Position numbers and translations under genes: made by a program | Assembly: GCF_900129005.1 (NCBI RefSeq) | Contig: NZ_FQUN01000007.1 | Span: forward strand, 1 to 56,816 | Length of the DNA stretch: 56,816 nucleotides | Direction: 5' to 3' | Source of the DNA: Leeuwenhoekiella marinoflava DSM 3653 | GTDB taxonomy: Bacteria; Bacteroidota; Bacteroidia; Flavobacteriales; Flavobacteriaceae | Notes under the pieces: generated by a model | The model's input: only the letters and a program-made list of their open reading frames with translations | Databases searched by the model: none | What the model was told of the DNA's origin: nothing | Shown: positions 34,042 to 43,351 of the stretch, one piece after another | Numbering within the stretch: position 1 is the first letter of the stretch | Layout of the letters: each line of letters opens with the position of its first letter

Positions 34042-37000
34042 ATGAAAACTAAACTACAAATTTTGAGAAAGTTTCACTTTCGAAAATTAAACTTTTTAGC
34101 GGTTTTGCTGCTTTTTATAAGTACCGCTGCAAGCGCTACAACACGGCATCAATCCTCAGAAGAGGTTTTTGTTACCACACGTCTTCAAGACGCACCGCTT
34201 AAAGAGGTTTTTGCTGCCCTTGAAGAACAAACCGATTTTACCTTTGTCTTTGACAGCACACTTCTTAAAAATGCAGCATCGGTAACACTCGTAGTAAATG
34301 AGACAAGACTTAGTGCGGCTTTAAAACAGATTACTGCACAAACAGGACTTTCCTTTACACAAATCAACAATACCATTACCGTGGTTAAAAGTGCAGCGCA
34401 GCAACAGGTTTCTGGAGTCGTTACCGATAAGGAAGGCGTGCCATTGCCCGGAGCTACAGTGATGGAGCAGGGTTCCAATAACGGAGTTACCACCGATTTT
34501 GATGGAGTTTTTAACCTTTCTGTAGGGACTAATGCCACATTAGAAGTGTCTTTTGTAGGTTTTGAAACACAAACCGTGGCTGCAAATCTGGGAATTAACA
34601 TCACCATTGTTTTACAAGAAAATGTAAATGCACTCAATGAAGTGGTAGTAACAGCTTTAGGGATTAAGCGCGAAGAGAAGCGTTTGGGTTTCTCCCAAGC
34701 GACCATTCAATCTGACAATCTTGCACAGGCTGTGCCATTAAACTGGTCTTCCGGATTAAAAGGAAAAGTAGCAGGATTAAACATTGTGTCTTCAGGTTCT
34801 GGCCCGTTAAATTCTCAGCAAATTACGCTGCGCGGAAATAACTCCTTAAATCCTAACGGAAACAATGCACTTATCGTGGTTGACGGCGTACCGGTAAATA
34901 ATGAAATGACCACTTCAGGTTCTTCAGCAAGTTATATTGGTGAAGATTCTCCAATAGACTACGGGAATTCTATTTCTGATCTCAATCTAGATGATATCGA
35001 AAGTGTTACCGTATTAAAAGGCCCTGGGGCAACGGCCCTTTATGGAAGTCGTGCTGCTAATGGAGCTTTAATCATTACTACAAAATCTGGTAAAAAAACC
35101 ACAGGCCTTGGACTTACCTACACGTCAAGTGTTAACCTTGATGTTATTCAGCGTTGGCCAGATTGGCAATACGAATACGGGCAGGGTACCGGAAAAAGTT
35201 TTAATGAAGATGGTGATCCGTATTACTCATATGGAGGATCTGAGGACGGTAATAATACGGGAAGTACCAGTAGTGCATGGGGCCCGCGTTTTGATGGTCA
35301 GGAGTACTTTCAATACGATCCTACTATAGAAGGACAATCGTTAGAGCGCCAGCCTTGGAGAGCATACAAAGATAACCGTAAAGATTTTTGGCGTACCGGT
35401 GTGACATTTACTAATAACTTATCACTGCAAGGAGGTAGTGATAAGGGATCGATGCGTCTCTCGGTAGGGCATTCTAAAAATGAATGGATTATGCCAAATA
35501 CCGGTTACGAACGTATTACTGCGTCGATAAATTCTAATTATCAGATTTCTGAGCATATCAAAATAGGCTCGGTAGTAAATTACAACAACCGCAGCAGTGA
35601 TAACCTGCCGAGTACCGGCTACAATAACGGTTCTATCGCTTACTTTATGATTTTTCAAAATCCTAATGTTAATCTCGATTGGTTGCGCCCTATCTGGAAA
35701 GATGGTCAGAATCAAATAGATCAATTAAGACCTTTTAGTTCGTATATAGATAATCCTTTTTTAATTGCTTATGAAGCAACAAATCCACTTGCCAGCAGTC
35801 AGATCGTAGGGAATGTATTTACCAATATAGACTTGGCTCCTAATCTCGATTTGATGTTGCGCGCATCGCTCAATACCTACAATCAAGACCGGGAGCAAAA
35901 ACGCCCGTATAGTATAAACAGATACGCACAGGGGTATTATGAAGCTCAGGATATCTGGAAACAAGAGGTAAATACAGACTTTTTGTTAAACTATAAAAGT
36001 CAGTTAAACAGTAAAATAGGACTTAATGCTTCAGTAGGAGGTAATGCAATGGATTATAAATACCGAAGAACAGATGCTTCGGTAAATGGTCTTGTGGTGC
36101 CAGAGGTTTATAAACTTGCAAATGGTGTGAATAATCCAATTGTAGCTACTTATGATCGTAATAAAAAAGTAAACAGTTTATACGGGCTGGTTTCACTTTC
36201 TTTGGAAAACAAATTGTTTTTAGATTTGACTGGTAGAAACGACTGGTCTAGCACTTTACCTAAGGTTAATAACTCATTCTTTTATCCTTCAGCGAATGCC
36301 AGCGTTATTCTTTCCGAAATTTTTCAGCTTCCTAAAACGGTAGATTATTTAAAATATCGTTTTTCGTTTGCCGAAGTAGGTAATGATACCGCTCCTTACA
36401 AAACCAGTAAATATTACAGTCAGAATGCTTTTCCAAGTTCAGCAACTGTTCCGTTGACACTTTATAATGGGAACTTTAAGCCGGAAATCACAACCAGTTA
36501 TGAGACTGGTATTGAAGCACGCTTATTAAAAAGCAGATTGATTCTTGATGCAACCGTTTATGAAACACTGACCAAAAATCAGATTATTTCAGTGCCTTTA
36601 GATATCACCACGGGATTTAGTTCTGGAGTTTTAAACTCGGGCGAGGTACGCAATCGTGGAGTGGAATTAACGCTAACCGGAAAAATTATTGAGGCTCCAA
36701 AGTTCAAGTGGAGTAGTACCTTAACGTTCTCCCGCAACTGGAATAAAGTAATGGAACTGGCAGACGGGATTGACGGTCAGCAGGAAATAGGTTCAGGAGG
36801 TAATGCAACTTTGCTCGCAAAAGTAGGAGGTACCACCACGGCGATATACGGTTATGGTTTTGTGCGTTCTCCAGAAGGTGAAATAGTTTACGACAATGGC
36901 GGCTTACCGGCCTACCCCGATGAAATTCAATATATAGGTGATGCCAGCCCAGACTGGAAAGCTGGTTTGTATAACAGTTTTAAACTGGGACCGGTGACTT

Positions 37001-37485
37001 TAAATGTGATGTTAGATGGTCAATATGGTGGAATCATCTATTCGCAATCACATCACAAATTAACGCAGCAGGGAAAATTACGTTCGACCTTTATGGGGCG
37101 TGAAGAAGGTGTTATCGTAGGTGATGGAGTTGTACTGAATGATGACGGGACTTACAGCCCTAACACTACAGAAGCAATAACTCCAGACTGGTATAATCGT
37201 TATTATCGTAGAGCCAATGTAGAATCAAACTCTTTTGATGCTTCATTCTTAAAGCTTCGAGAGGTAAGTCTGCAATATGCTTTTCCAAAAAGATTGTTGG
37301 GTAACAGTGGTATCACTGCTCTTAATGTATCTGTGTTTGGAAGAAATCTGGCAACCGTTTCAGACTTTCCTATTTATGATCCTGAAACTGCCGCTTTAAA
37401 TGGAGATACTATTCTTCCCGGTATTGAAATGGGGCAAATGCCTTCTCCTGCAACCTATGGTTTTAATCTAAAAGTAAATTTATAA
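34042..37485 (+). CDS. SusC-like TonB-dependent transducer with STN domain
   Basis: A 1147-residue outer-membrane transporter. A signal peptide ends near ASA (31-33), then an STN signalling domain (about 45-115, RLQDAPLKEVFAALEEQTDF), a carboxypeptidase-regulatory-like domain (about 122-192), TonB-box-like LNEVVVTALG (198-207), a plug (about 215-330, NNALIVVDGVPVNNE and GPGATALYGSRAANGALIIT) and a 22-strand-type barrel. The STN domain is what contacts the FecR protein encoded 87 bases upstream, so uptake and gene activation are linked. The SusD-like gene follows by 9 bases. Substrate is inferred from the two phosphoesterases downstream. Confidence 0.95.
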   Translation: MKTKLQILRKFHFRKLNFLAVLLLFISTAASATTRHQSSEEVFVTTRLQDAPLKEVFAALEEQTDFTFVFDSTLLKNAASVTLVVNETRLSAALKQITAQTGLSFTQINNTITVVKSAAQQQVSGVVTDKEGVPLPGATVMEQGSNNGVTTDFDGVFNLSVGTNATLEVSFVGFETQTVAANLGINITIVLQENVNALNEVVVTALGIKREEKRLGFSQATIQSDNLAQAVPLNWSSGLKGKVAGLNIVSSGSGPLNSQQITLRGNNSLNPNGNNALIVVDGVPVNNEMTTSGSSASYIGEDSPIDYGNSISDLNLDDIESVTVLKGPGATALYGSRAANGALIITTKSGKKTTGLGLTYTSSVNLDVIQRWPDWQYEYGQGTGKSFNEDGDPYYSYGGSEDGNNTGSTSSAWGPRFDGQEYFQYDPTIEGQSLERQPWRAYKDNRKDFWRTGVTFTNNLSLQGGSDKGSMRLSVGHSKNEWIMPNTGYERITASINSNYQISEHIKIGSVVNYNNRSSDNLPSTGYNNGSIAYFMIFQNPNVNLDWLRPIWKDGQNQIDQLRPFSSYIDNPFLIAYEATNPLASSQIVGNVFTNIDLAPNLDLMLRASLNTYNQDREQKRPYSINRYAQGYYEAQDIWKQEVNTDFLLNYKSQLNSKIGLNASVGGNAMDYKYRRTDASVNGLVVPEVYKLANGVNNPIVATYDRNKKVNSLYGLVSLSLENKLFLDLTGRNDWSSTLPKVNNSFFYPSANASVILSEIFQLPKTVDYLKYRFSFAEVGNDTAPYKTSKYYSQNAFPSSATVPLTLYNGNFKPEITTSYETGIEARLLKSRLILDATVYETLTKNQIISVPLDITTGFSSGVLNSGEVRNRGVELTLTGKIIEAPKFKWSSTLTFSRNWNKVMELADGIDGQQEIGSGGNATLLAKVGGTTTAIYGYGFVRSPEGEIVYDNGGLPAYPDEIQYIGDASPDWKAGLYNSFKLGPVTLNVMLDGQYGGIIYSQSHHKLTQQGKLRSTFMGREEGVIVGDGVVLNDDGTYSPNTTEAITPDWYNRYYRRANVESNSFDASFLKLREVSLQYAFPKRLLGNSGITALNVSVFGRNLATVSDFPIYDPETAALNGDTILPGIEMGQMPSPATYGFNLKVNL

Positions 37486-37494
37486 TTCACTAAG

Positions 37495-38937
37495 ATGAAA
37501 AAAATAAAAACACTCATTACCGGTCTGAGCTTCCTGATACTTTTAACTGCTTGTACCGCAAATTTTGAAGAAGTTAATGAAGATCCTAACCGCATTGCAG
37601 CAATTAGTCCGGGTACTTTAATCAATCCCATAATTTACGGTCTGTCTAGTCATAATGCGGGTCGCGCACATGCTATTACTTTTGATTTGATGCAAGTTAC
37701 ATTACCGTTTCCAAGCGTTTCAGGAGGTTTGCACCGGTATGACGTAAGTCAGAATATAGGGAACTCATCCTGGTATAATTATTACAAATGGCTCAATAAT
37801 ATAAAAGAGATGGAATTGGCTTCAATAGAAGCTGAAGATCCTAACTATCAAGCGATAGCGTTGACACTTAAAGCTTGGTGCTATTCTAATCTTACCGATC
37901 TTTTCGGCCCCGTACCTATGACTGAAGCTGTGAATGGTGAAGCAGGTAATTTTTATCCCACTTTTGATAGTCAACAAGTAATTTATGAGACTATTCTAGC
38001 AGACTTAGAACGTGCAAATACACTATATGACTCTGGTTTAGATATGATATATGCAGATGATATCCTTTTTCATAATGAGCCTGCCTTGTGGCAAAAGTTT
38101 ACAAACTCCCTGCATATGCGTTTGTTACTCCGAATTTCCAACCGTAATGAGACGAATGCGTTTCAGAAGTTGACAGCTATGATTAATGCACCGGAAACTT
38201 ATCCTGTATTTGAAAGTACGACGGAGTCTGCAATTTTGCAAGTGACTGGGGTGACTCCTAATATTTCTCCATGGGGACGTCCACAGGATTTTCCATTGGG
38301 TTCAAAGATGGCTTCTTTCTTTATAGATAATTTAAACGAAATGGAAGATCCCAGAAGGCCTGTAATCCAGACTATGGCGCAAGATTTAAACAATGTTTCC
38401 ATTGGTTACAAAGGCATCCCTAGTGCGTACACTGGATCCGAATCTCAGTTTGAATACAATGCAAGCTCTTTAAACCGCCAGCAGGTAGAAAACCCAATGC
38501 AGATTTTTTTACTTACGTATGCTGAGGTAGAATTTATTAAAGCAGAAATGGCCCAGCGCGGTTTTATAAGTGATGCAAAACAGCATTATGAAGCAGGTGT
38601 AACTGCAGCAATAGAGCAGCTTGAAGCAGAGATTACACCAGATTATTTTGAAAACGCTGCGGCTGCCTATGATGGGAGCTTAGCGCAAATTCTATTGCAA
38701 AAATATTATGCGCTTTATTTTGTAGACTATCAGCAGTGGTTTGAGTATCGCAGAACGGGTTTACCAGAATTACCTCGTACAGAGGCCATGCTTAATGATG
38801 CACGTATGCCTTCTCGTTTTTTCTATCCGTCAGATGTTCAAATAAGCAATCAGGCAAATTATAAACAAGCATTAGATTTACTGGGAGGCCCAGATAATAT
38901 CAACACCAAAGTCTGGTGGGATAACGAATTGAATTAA
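37495..38937 (+). CDS. SusD-like_2 surface lipoprotein
   Basis: A 480-residue lipoprotein (MKKIKTLITGLSFLILLTAC, Cys20) of the SusD-like_2 branch (PF12771-like): early NEDPNRIAAISPGTLINPII, then NYYKWLNNIKEMEL, AIALTLKAWCYSNLTDLFGPVPM, LWQKFTNSLHMRLLLRISNR, YAEVEFIKAEMAQRGF and QKYYALYFVDYQQWFEYRRTG. It partners with the SusC protein encoded 9 bases upstream as a surface binding lid. The branch is found in FecI/FecR-controlled pairs, and some members bind non-glycan nutrients such as peptides. The calcineurin-like gene follows after 12 bases. Confidence 0.92.
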   Translation: MKKIKTLITGLSFLILLTACTANFEEVNEDPNRIAAISPGTLINPIIYGLSSHNAGRAHAITFDLMQVTLPFPSVSGGLHRYDVSQNIGNSSWYNYYKWLNNIKEMELASIEAEDPNYQAIALTLKAWCYSNLTDLFGPVPMTEAVNGEAGNFYPTFDSQQVIYETILADLERANTLYDSGLDMIYADDILFHNEPALWQKFTNSLHMRLLLRISNRNETNAFQKLTAMINAPETYPVFESTTESAILQVTGVTPNISPWGRPQDFPLGSKMASFFIDNLNEMEDPRRPVIQTMAQDLNNVSIGYKGIPSAYTGSESQFEYNASSLNRQQVENPMQIFLLTYAEVEFIKAEMAQRGFISDAKQHYEAGVTAAIEQLEAEITPDYFENAAAAYDGSLAQILLQKYYALYFVDYQQWFEYRRTGLPELPRTEAMLNDARMPSRFFYPSDVQISNQANYKQALDLLGGPDNINTKVWWDNELN

Positions 38938-38949
38938 ACCTAATTTAAG

Positions 38950-40512
38950 ATGAGAAATTTAAAAGTAGCTGCTTTGGGTTGTATGCTTACGATGAGTCTA
39001 AGTGCTCAAGAGCAGGCGAAAGGGATTGTTTTTGAAGATGCGAATGCAAACGGAAAAAAAGACCGTAATGAAAAAGGTATTGCTCAGGTCGCCATAACTA
39101 ATGGAGAAGATGTGGTGCTTACCGATAGTAAAGGAAATTACAAACTTCCACTTGTTGATGGTCAAACACTCGCTGTTATTAAGCCTTCAGGATATAAGCT
39201 TCCGGTAAATGATAAAAACTTACCACAATTTTATTACAGTTACAGACCTGAAGGATCCCCGGAATCAAAATTTAAAGGTATCTCACCTACCGGAAAACTT
39301 CCAAAATCTGTAGACTTTGCATTGCTATCTTCAACAGAAGCTGAAGAATTTACTGCTTTGATTTTTGGAGATCCGCAACCCTATACGCAGGAGGAAGTAG
39401 ATTTTTTTGCTAAAGGTGTAGTAGCTGAGGTAGCAGGTATTCAAGATGTTGCTTTTGGATTGAGTCTTGGCGATCTCGTGGGTAATGATTTAGACCTTTT
39501 TAATCCGTATATTGATGCAATAGCTGATGTAGGCTTACCGTGGTTTAACCTGATGGGGAATCACGATATGAACTTTGATGCCGAGAGCGATGCATTCTCT
39601 GATGAAACCTATGAGGCTCATTTTGGCCCGGCTAATTATGCATTCAATTACGGTAAAGTTCATGTGATTGTTTTAGATGATATTTTGTATCCGGATCCGC
39701 GTGACGGTAAAGGCTATTGGGGCGGTTTTCGCGATGATCAGTTGCGTTTTGTAGAAAACGATTTAAAATTGGTTCCCAAGGATCATCTTATTGTTTTGGC
39801 TTTTCATATTCCGTTAAGCGAGCCGGAAGGAGACCCTTTTAGAGATGCAGACCGGGAGCGCTTGTTTAAAGCACTTCAGCCTTTTGAAAATACACTGTCT
39901 TTATCTGCGCATACACACATTCAACGTCAGGACTTTTTCGGTAAAGATGAGGGCTGGTTAGGCGACAAGCCCCATCACGAGTATAATGTAGGTACAACAT
40001 CAGGAGACTGGTATTCCGGTAAATTGAATGAAAGTGGTATTCCGGTTTCTACGATGCGTGACGGTACACCTAAGGGCTACGCGTTTATTCATTTTAAAGG
40101 TAATAGTTATGAAGTAGATTATAAAGTAGCGGGTAAACCCAACGATTTCCAAATGGAGGTTTTTGCACCTAAAGTTGTGGCTCAGGGCAGAAATACAAAG
40201 GCAGGTATTTATGCGAACTTCTTTATGGGGCGGGAAGGCGATACGGTTGAGTATCGAATAGATAATGGGGAGTGGAAACCCATGCAATATGTTCAGGAAC
40301 AAGATCCTTCTTACGAACTTATGGTTTATGAGTGGGATACGACCGAAGAATTAATGCCGGGGAGACGCTCGAGCAATCCTGTTGTAAGTACTCATTTATG
40401 GCGTGGAAGCATTCCTGCTAAATTAAAAAAAGGAAGCCATACGGTAGAAATACGCGCGACTGATCAGTATGGTAAAACGCATACCGGTTCAACAAAATAC
40501 CGTTTAGAATAG
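38950..40512 (+). CDS. Exported calcineurin-like phosphoesterase
   Basis: A 520-residue protein with a signal peptide (MRNLKVAALGCMLTMSLSAQ). An N-terminal Ig-like domain (about 22-115, VFEDANANGKKDRNEKGIAQ) precedes a metallophosphatase core with GDPQP (140-144), GDLVGND (174-180), GNHD (203-206), LAFHIPL and SAHTHIQ. A C-terminal beta domain (about 400-520) ends TGSTKYRLE. The first metal motif is GDPQ rather than DxH, as usual in this MetallophosN/C-type subfamily. It should hydrolyse phosphomonoesters or phosphodiesters in the periplasm or at the surface. Tight linkage to susD (12 bases) suggests it processes the imported ligand. Confidence 0.9.
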   Translation: MRNLKVAALGCMLTMSLSAQEQAKGIVFEDANANGKKDRNEKGIAQVAITNGEDVVLTDSKGNYKLPLVDGQTLAVIKPSGYKLPVNDKNLPQFYYSYRPEGSPESKFKGISPTGKLPKSVDFALLSSTEAEEFTALIFGDPQPYTQEEVDFFAKGVVAEVAGIQDVAFGLSLGDLVGNDLDLFNPYIDAIADVGLPWFNLMGNHDMNFDAESDAFSDETYEAHFGPANYAFNYGKVHVIVLDDILYPDPRDGKGYWGGFRDDQLRFVENDLKLVPKDHLIVLAFHIPLSEPEGDPFRDADRERLFKALQPFENTLSLSAHTHIQRQDFFGKDEGWLGDKPHHEYNVGTTSGDWYSGKLNESGIPVSTMRDGTPKGYAFIHFKGNSYEVDYKVAGKPNDFQMEVFAPKVVAQGRNTKAGIYANFFMGREGDTVEYRIDNGEWKPMQYVQEQDPSYELMVYEWDTTEELMPGRRSSNPVVSTHLWRGSIPAKLKKGSHTVEIRATDQYGKTHTGSTKYRLE

Positions 40513-40534
40513 TATTAAGAATGCTTGTTTCGAG

Positions 40535-40578
40535 GGCCTGCCCACCTTCATCAATAATCTCGGGTGGGTCCTTTTTTT
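40535..40578 (+). terminator. Rho-independent terminator after the calcineurin-like gene
   Basis: CCCACC (40541-40546) pairs with GGTGGG (40563-40568), extended by G-T and outer GG/CC pairs, and is followed by seven T (40572-40578). It ends the sigma/anti-sigma/SusCD/phosphoesterase unit, so the next gene either has its own promoter or depends on read-through. Confidence 0.65.
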
Positions 40579-40624
40579 ATAAAGTATTCACATTAAAACA
40601 TGACTATCCATTAAATTAGAGCTT

Positions 40625-41548
40625 ATGAAAAACGTACTTTTAGGATTAGCAATAGCAGTATTTACACTTAATGCTTGCAAATCAAAAACAGAAGAAAAAG
40701 AGCCTATGCCAGTTAAAGAAGAACAAGTAACTATTCAAGTCCAAGGGCATCGCGGGGAACGCGGCAATCTGCCTGAAAATTCGATACCGGCGTTTTTAGG
40801 GGCGTTGCGTAAAGGAGTAGACGTGTTAGAACTGGATGTGGTGATTTCAAAAGATAAGCAAGTCGTGGTAAGTCACGAACCCTACATGTTGCCTTTGTAT
40901 ATGCTGACTCCTGAAGGTGATTCTATTCCTAACGAAGAAGAAAAGAAGTACAATTTGTACAAAATGAACTACGCCGAAATCAAACAATTTGACGGAGGTT
41001 CTAAGGGGAATGTACGCTTTCCGGAGCAACAGAAGATGAAGACGTATAAACCTTTATTAAGTGAGGTTTTTGATACGGTTGCAGCAACTATAAATAAGGA
41101 AGTCTTAAAGCCGGTGAAATTCAACATCGAGATCAAGTCAGTAGAAGAGGAGTACGATATCTTTCAACCGAAGCCTGAAGCATTTGTAGATCTGGTGATG
41201 CAGATAATACAAGACAAGAATATGCAAGAGCATGTCAATGTGCAGTCCTTTGATCCAGCAATTTTAGAGGTGATGCATCAGAAGTATTCAGACATTGAAC
41301 TGGCGTATTTAGTAGGTGAAAACACCTATGCTGAAAATAAAAAGAACCTCACATTTAAACCAGAGATTTACAGTCCGTATTATAAATTACTCGATTCAAC
41401 TGAGGTTTCCAGAATTAGAAAAGACGGACTGCAAATCATTCCGTGGACGGTGAATAATCCAGAAGATATAGAGGCGGTTATCAAACTAAAGGTTGATGGC
41501 ATCATCACCGATTATCCGGAGCGGGTGATTGAGAAGTTAGAGCACTAA
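40625..41548 (+). CDS. Glycerophosphodiester phosphodiesterase, lipoprotein
   Basis: A 307-residue lipoprotein (MKNVLLGLAIAVFTLNAC, Cys18) with the full GDPD signature: GHRGERGNLPENSIPAF (His42, Arg43, Glu51), the metal ligands in LELDVVIS (Glu69, Asp71), SHEP (His84), FNIEIKS and a final DGIITDYPERV. It cleaves glycerophosphodiesters, releasing glycerol 3-phosphate and an alcohol, outside the cytoplasm. It lies just after the terminator of the SusCD/calcineurin unit, in the same direction. Together they could release and dephosphorylate phosphodiester nutrients such as deacylated phospholipids or phosphoglycerol substituents. Confidence 0.92.
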   Translation: MKNVLLGLAIAVFTLNACKSKTEEKEPMPVKEEQVTIQVQGHRGERGNLPENSIPAFLGALRKGVDVLELDVVISKDKQVVVSHEPYMLPLYMLTPEGDSIPNEEEKKYNLYKMNYAEIKQFDGGSKGNVRFPEQQKMKTYKPLLSEVFDTVAATINKEVLKPVKFNIEIKSVEEEYDIFQPKPEAFVDLVMQIIQDKNMQEHVNVQSFDPAILEVMHQKYSDIELAYLVGENTYAENKKNLTFKPEIYSPYYKLLDSTEVSRIRKDGLQIIPWTVNNPEDIEAVIKLKVDGIITDYPERVIEKLEH

Positions 41549-41646
41549 GCGGGTTCAATCCATTTTTAAAGCCGAGTATTTTATAAAAAAATAACTTGCA
41601 ATAAATAATAGGCAGGTTTACATCTTGCGTTTAAATTAAACTCTCC

Positions 41647-42318
41647 GTGCAGCTGGAAGAACTGAAAATACATACCGCAAATCTTACCGATCAAAAGCTC
41701 TTTTATACGGAAATTTTGAGGCTAGAAATTATAGCAGAATCCGGCAATGCAGTTTCTTTTAAAGTAGGAAAATCTGTTTTAAAATTCGAATATCGCGATG
41801 CAGCCACACCGTATCACTTTGCGATTACTATTCCTGCAAATAAAGAAAAAGAAGCCCTTAGCTGGCTTAAAGAACGGGTTGATATTCTCAAAAATGATAG
41901 TAACAGCATTCAGGAGTTTAAGAACTGGAACGCAAAGGCTATTTATTTTTACGATGCAGATCAAAATATTGTCGAGTTTATTGCCCGCAATAATCTGAAG
42001 AATGACGCAGATGAAGTATTTGACCAAAACTTGTTGCTAGAGCTATCAGAAATAGGTTTACCTACAACTAATATTAAAAAGGAATTTGAACTGCTCAATA
42101 AGATTACAAATATGGAGGTTTATGACGGGAATTTTGAACGCTTTTGTGCGATAGGAACCGAAAATGGCCTGATTATATGTATTGACAAAAACCTCAAAAA
42201 TTGGTTTCCTACTCAGGATAAAGCGTATTCATCAGATTTTAGCTTACTCGCAAAGGTTGAAAGGGCAACATTTAGAATTGAATATAAAAATGAAGTTTTA
42301 AAAGCCGAACGTATATAG
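41647..42318 (+). CDS. VOC-superfamily protein
   Basis: A 223-residue cytoplasmic protein starting at GTG 41647. The first half (1-115) has the vicinal-oxygen-chelate strand order, with LKIHTANLTDQKLFYTEILR at the start, HFAITIP in the middle and a metal-ligand-like Glu in NIVEFIAR. The second half (about 120-223) is more divergent and could be a degenerate VOC repeat. Families of this type include glyoxalases, dioxygenases and resistance proteins; the substrate cannot be predicted. A smaller VOC gene follows after 26 bases, so the two may be co-transcribed. Confidence 0.75.
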   Translation: MQLEELKIHTANLTDQKLFYTEILRLEIIAESGNAVSFKVGKSVLKFEYRDAATPYHFAITIPANKEKEALSWLKERVDILKNDSNSIQEFKNWNAKAIYFYDADQNIVEFIARNNLKNDADEVFDQNLLLELSEIGLPTTNIKKEFELLNKITNMEVYDGNFERFCAIGTENGLIICIDKNLKNWFPTQDKAYSSDFSLLAKVERATFRIEYKNEVLKAERI

Positions 42319-42344
42319 CCGCAACAACTAAACTAAATTTATAA

Positions 42345-42710
42345 ATGCAACACAACCTTAAATCCATCCGCCCGTTCATTGGGGCAAAAGACTTTGACTT
42401 GTCCAGGTCTTTTTATCGGGATATGGGTTTTGAAGAAGTCTTGCTTCCGCCTAAAATAGCTTTGTTTAAACTGGGAGATTTTGGCTTTTATCTTCAAGAT
42501 GCCTATGTCAAAGACTGGGTAGATAATACGATGTTGTTTCTCGAGGTAGAGGATCTTGAAACACATTTAGCACATATCAAAAGTCTAGAGCTGCCTCAAA
42601 AATATGCAGGTGTTCGGGTGTCAGAACTAGTTTATAACGACTGGGGATCAGAGTTTTTTGTACATGACCCGTCGGGGATTTTATGGCACATAGGCAGTTT
42701 TAAAAAATAG
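42345..42710 (+). CDS. VOC-superfamily protein, bleomycin-resistance-like
   Basis: A 121-residue single-module VOC protein: IRPFIGAKDFDLSRSFYRDM, then FLEVEDLETHLAHI and FFVHDPSGILWHIGSF. The usual metal-ligand positions are altered (the last Glu region reads WHIG), so it may bind ligand without catalysis, as bleomycin-binding proteins do. It is probably in one unit with the larger VOC gene upstream (26 bases). Confidence 0.82.
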   Translation: MQHNLKSIRPFIGAKDFDLSRSFYRDMGFEEVLLPPKIALFKLGDFGFYLQDAYVKDWVDNTMLFLEVEDLETHLAHIKSLELPQKYAGVRVSELVYNDWGSEFFVHDPSGILWHIGSFKK

Positions 42711-42744
42711 TATAAAAACCTTAAACTATTTTAAAAGCTGTCCT

Positions 42745-42752
42745 TAGCTTTG
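42745..42752 (+). promoter_or_regulatory. Candidate -7 box (TAGCTTTG)
   Basis: TAGCTTTG fits TAnnTTTG and ends 20 bases before the ATG of the His-rich protein gene at 42773. No good -33 TTG element was seen. Confidence 0.4.
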
Positions 42753-42772
42753 TTGCTTACAAGAACACCTTC

Positions 42773-43201
42773 ATGAAGCTCACCCGTATTAAATCAATTC
42801 TGGTAGCAGGTTTTATCGCTGCTTTGGCATTGATTTACATAATGGCTCCTGTGCAACAAGCCGCATTGCAATGGGCTCATGAATTGGATCACGAATGGAA
42901 TCATATCGCCGCAAAAGCACACGATCACCATTTTATAGCTGCAGAAGAACTACGAGCTGAAGCCGGTCACGATCACCGTACGTTAGAATACATCAAGCAG
43001 GTGTTAGAACCTTTTGAAGACGATCTCAAAAATGAGAAACCACACCCTAAGCCATTTAAAATGGATAAGCATCTTCAGGTTGATCGCTTTTCAGAAGACA
43101 TAGTTACGCATCAGATAACCACTAAAACTTCTTATGATTTAAGAATGCAATTCCACCGGCAATTTGCCCTGAGAGACCCTGTGCCTCCTCCTGAGGTTTA
43201 A
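42773..43201 (+). CDS. Membrane-anchored histidine-rich protein
   Basis: A 142-residue protein with an N-terminal membrane anchor or uncleaved signal (about 8-26). Eight histidines follow within 33 residues (His36, 40, 44, 50, 52, 53, 66, 68) in HELDHEWNH, AHDHH and GHDH patterns. A Pro-rich/basic region (KPHPKPFKMDKH) and a tail ending in PVPPPEV come next. I do not recognise a named family. The His spacing suggests binding of a divalent metal (Zn, Cu, Ni or Co) in the periplasm. The next gene is a TonB-dependent receptor, 150 bases downstream in the same direction, so the pair may form a metal uptake or sensing unit. Confidence 0.75.
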   Translation: MKLTRIKSILVAGFIAALALIYIMAPVQQAALQWAHELDHEWNHIAAKAHDHHFIAAEELRAEAGHDHRTLEYIKQVLEPFEDDLKNEKPHPKPFKMDKHLQVDRFSEDIVTHQITTKTSYDLRMQFHRQFALRDPVPPPEV

Positions 43202-43351
43202 GAATATCTTTATTTAATTTTTTAGTAGTTCGCTTTTGCTATTGGTAAAAGTGACCTGTTGCGTGCTGTTTTTTAATCTGCTTATCAGCGTTAAACCTTT
43301 TTAATATCAAGGGATGAGCAGCACCTTTATTTAATATTCTTATACACTTTT

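Noticed and set aside
34185-34706. A 173-codon minus-strand frame inside the STN-type susC gene
   Set aside because: It is antisense to the conserved STN and carboxypeptidase-like domains and has no features of its own.
41551-41561. GGGTTCAATCC, resembling a tRNA T-arm
   Set aside because: The preceding bases are the 3' end of the glycerophosphodiesterase gene and no matching 5' half of a tRNA exists.
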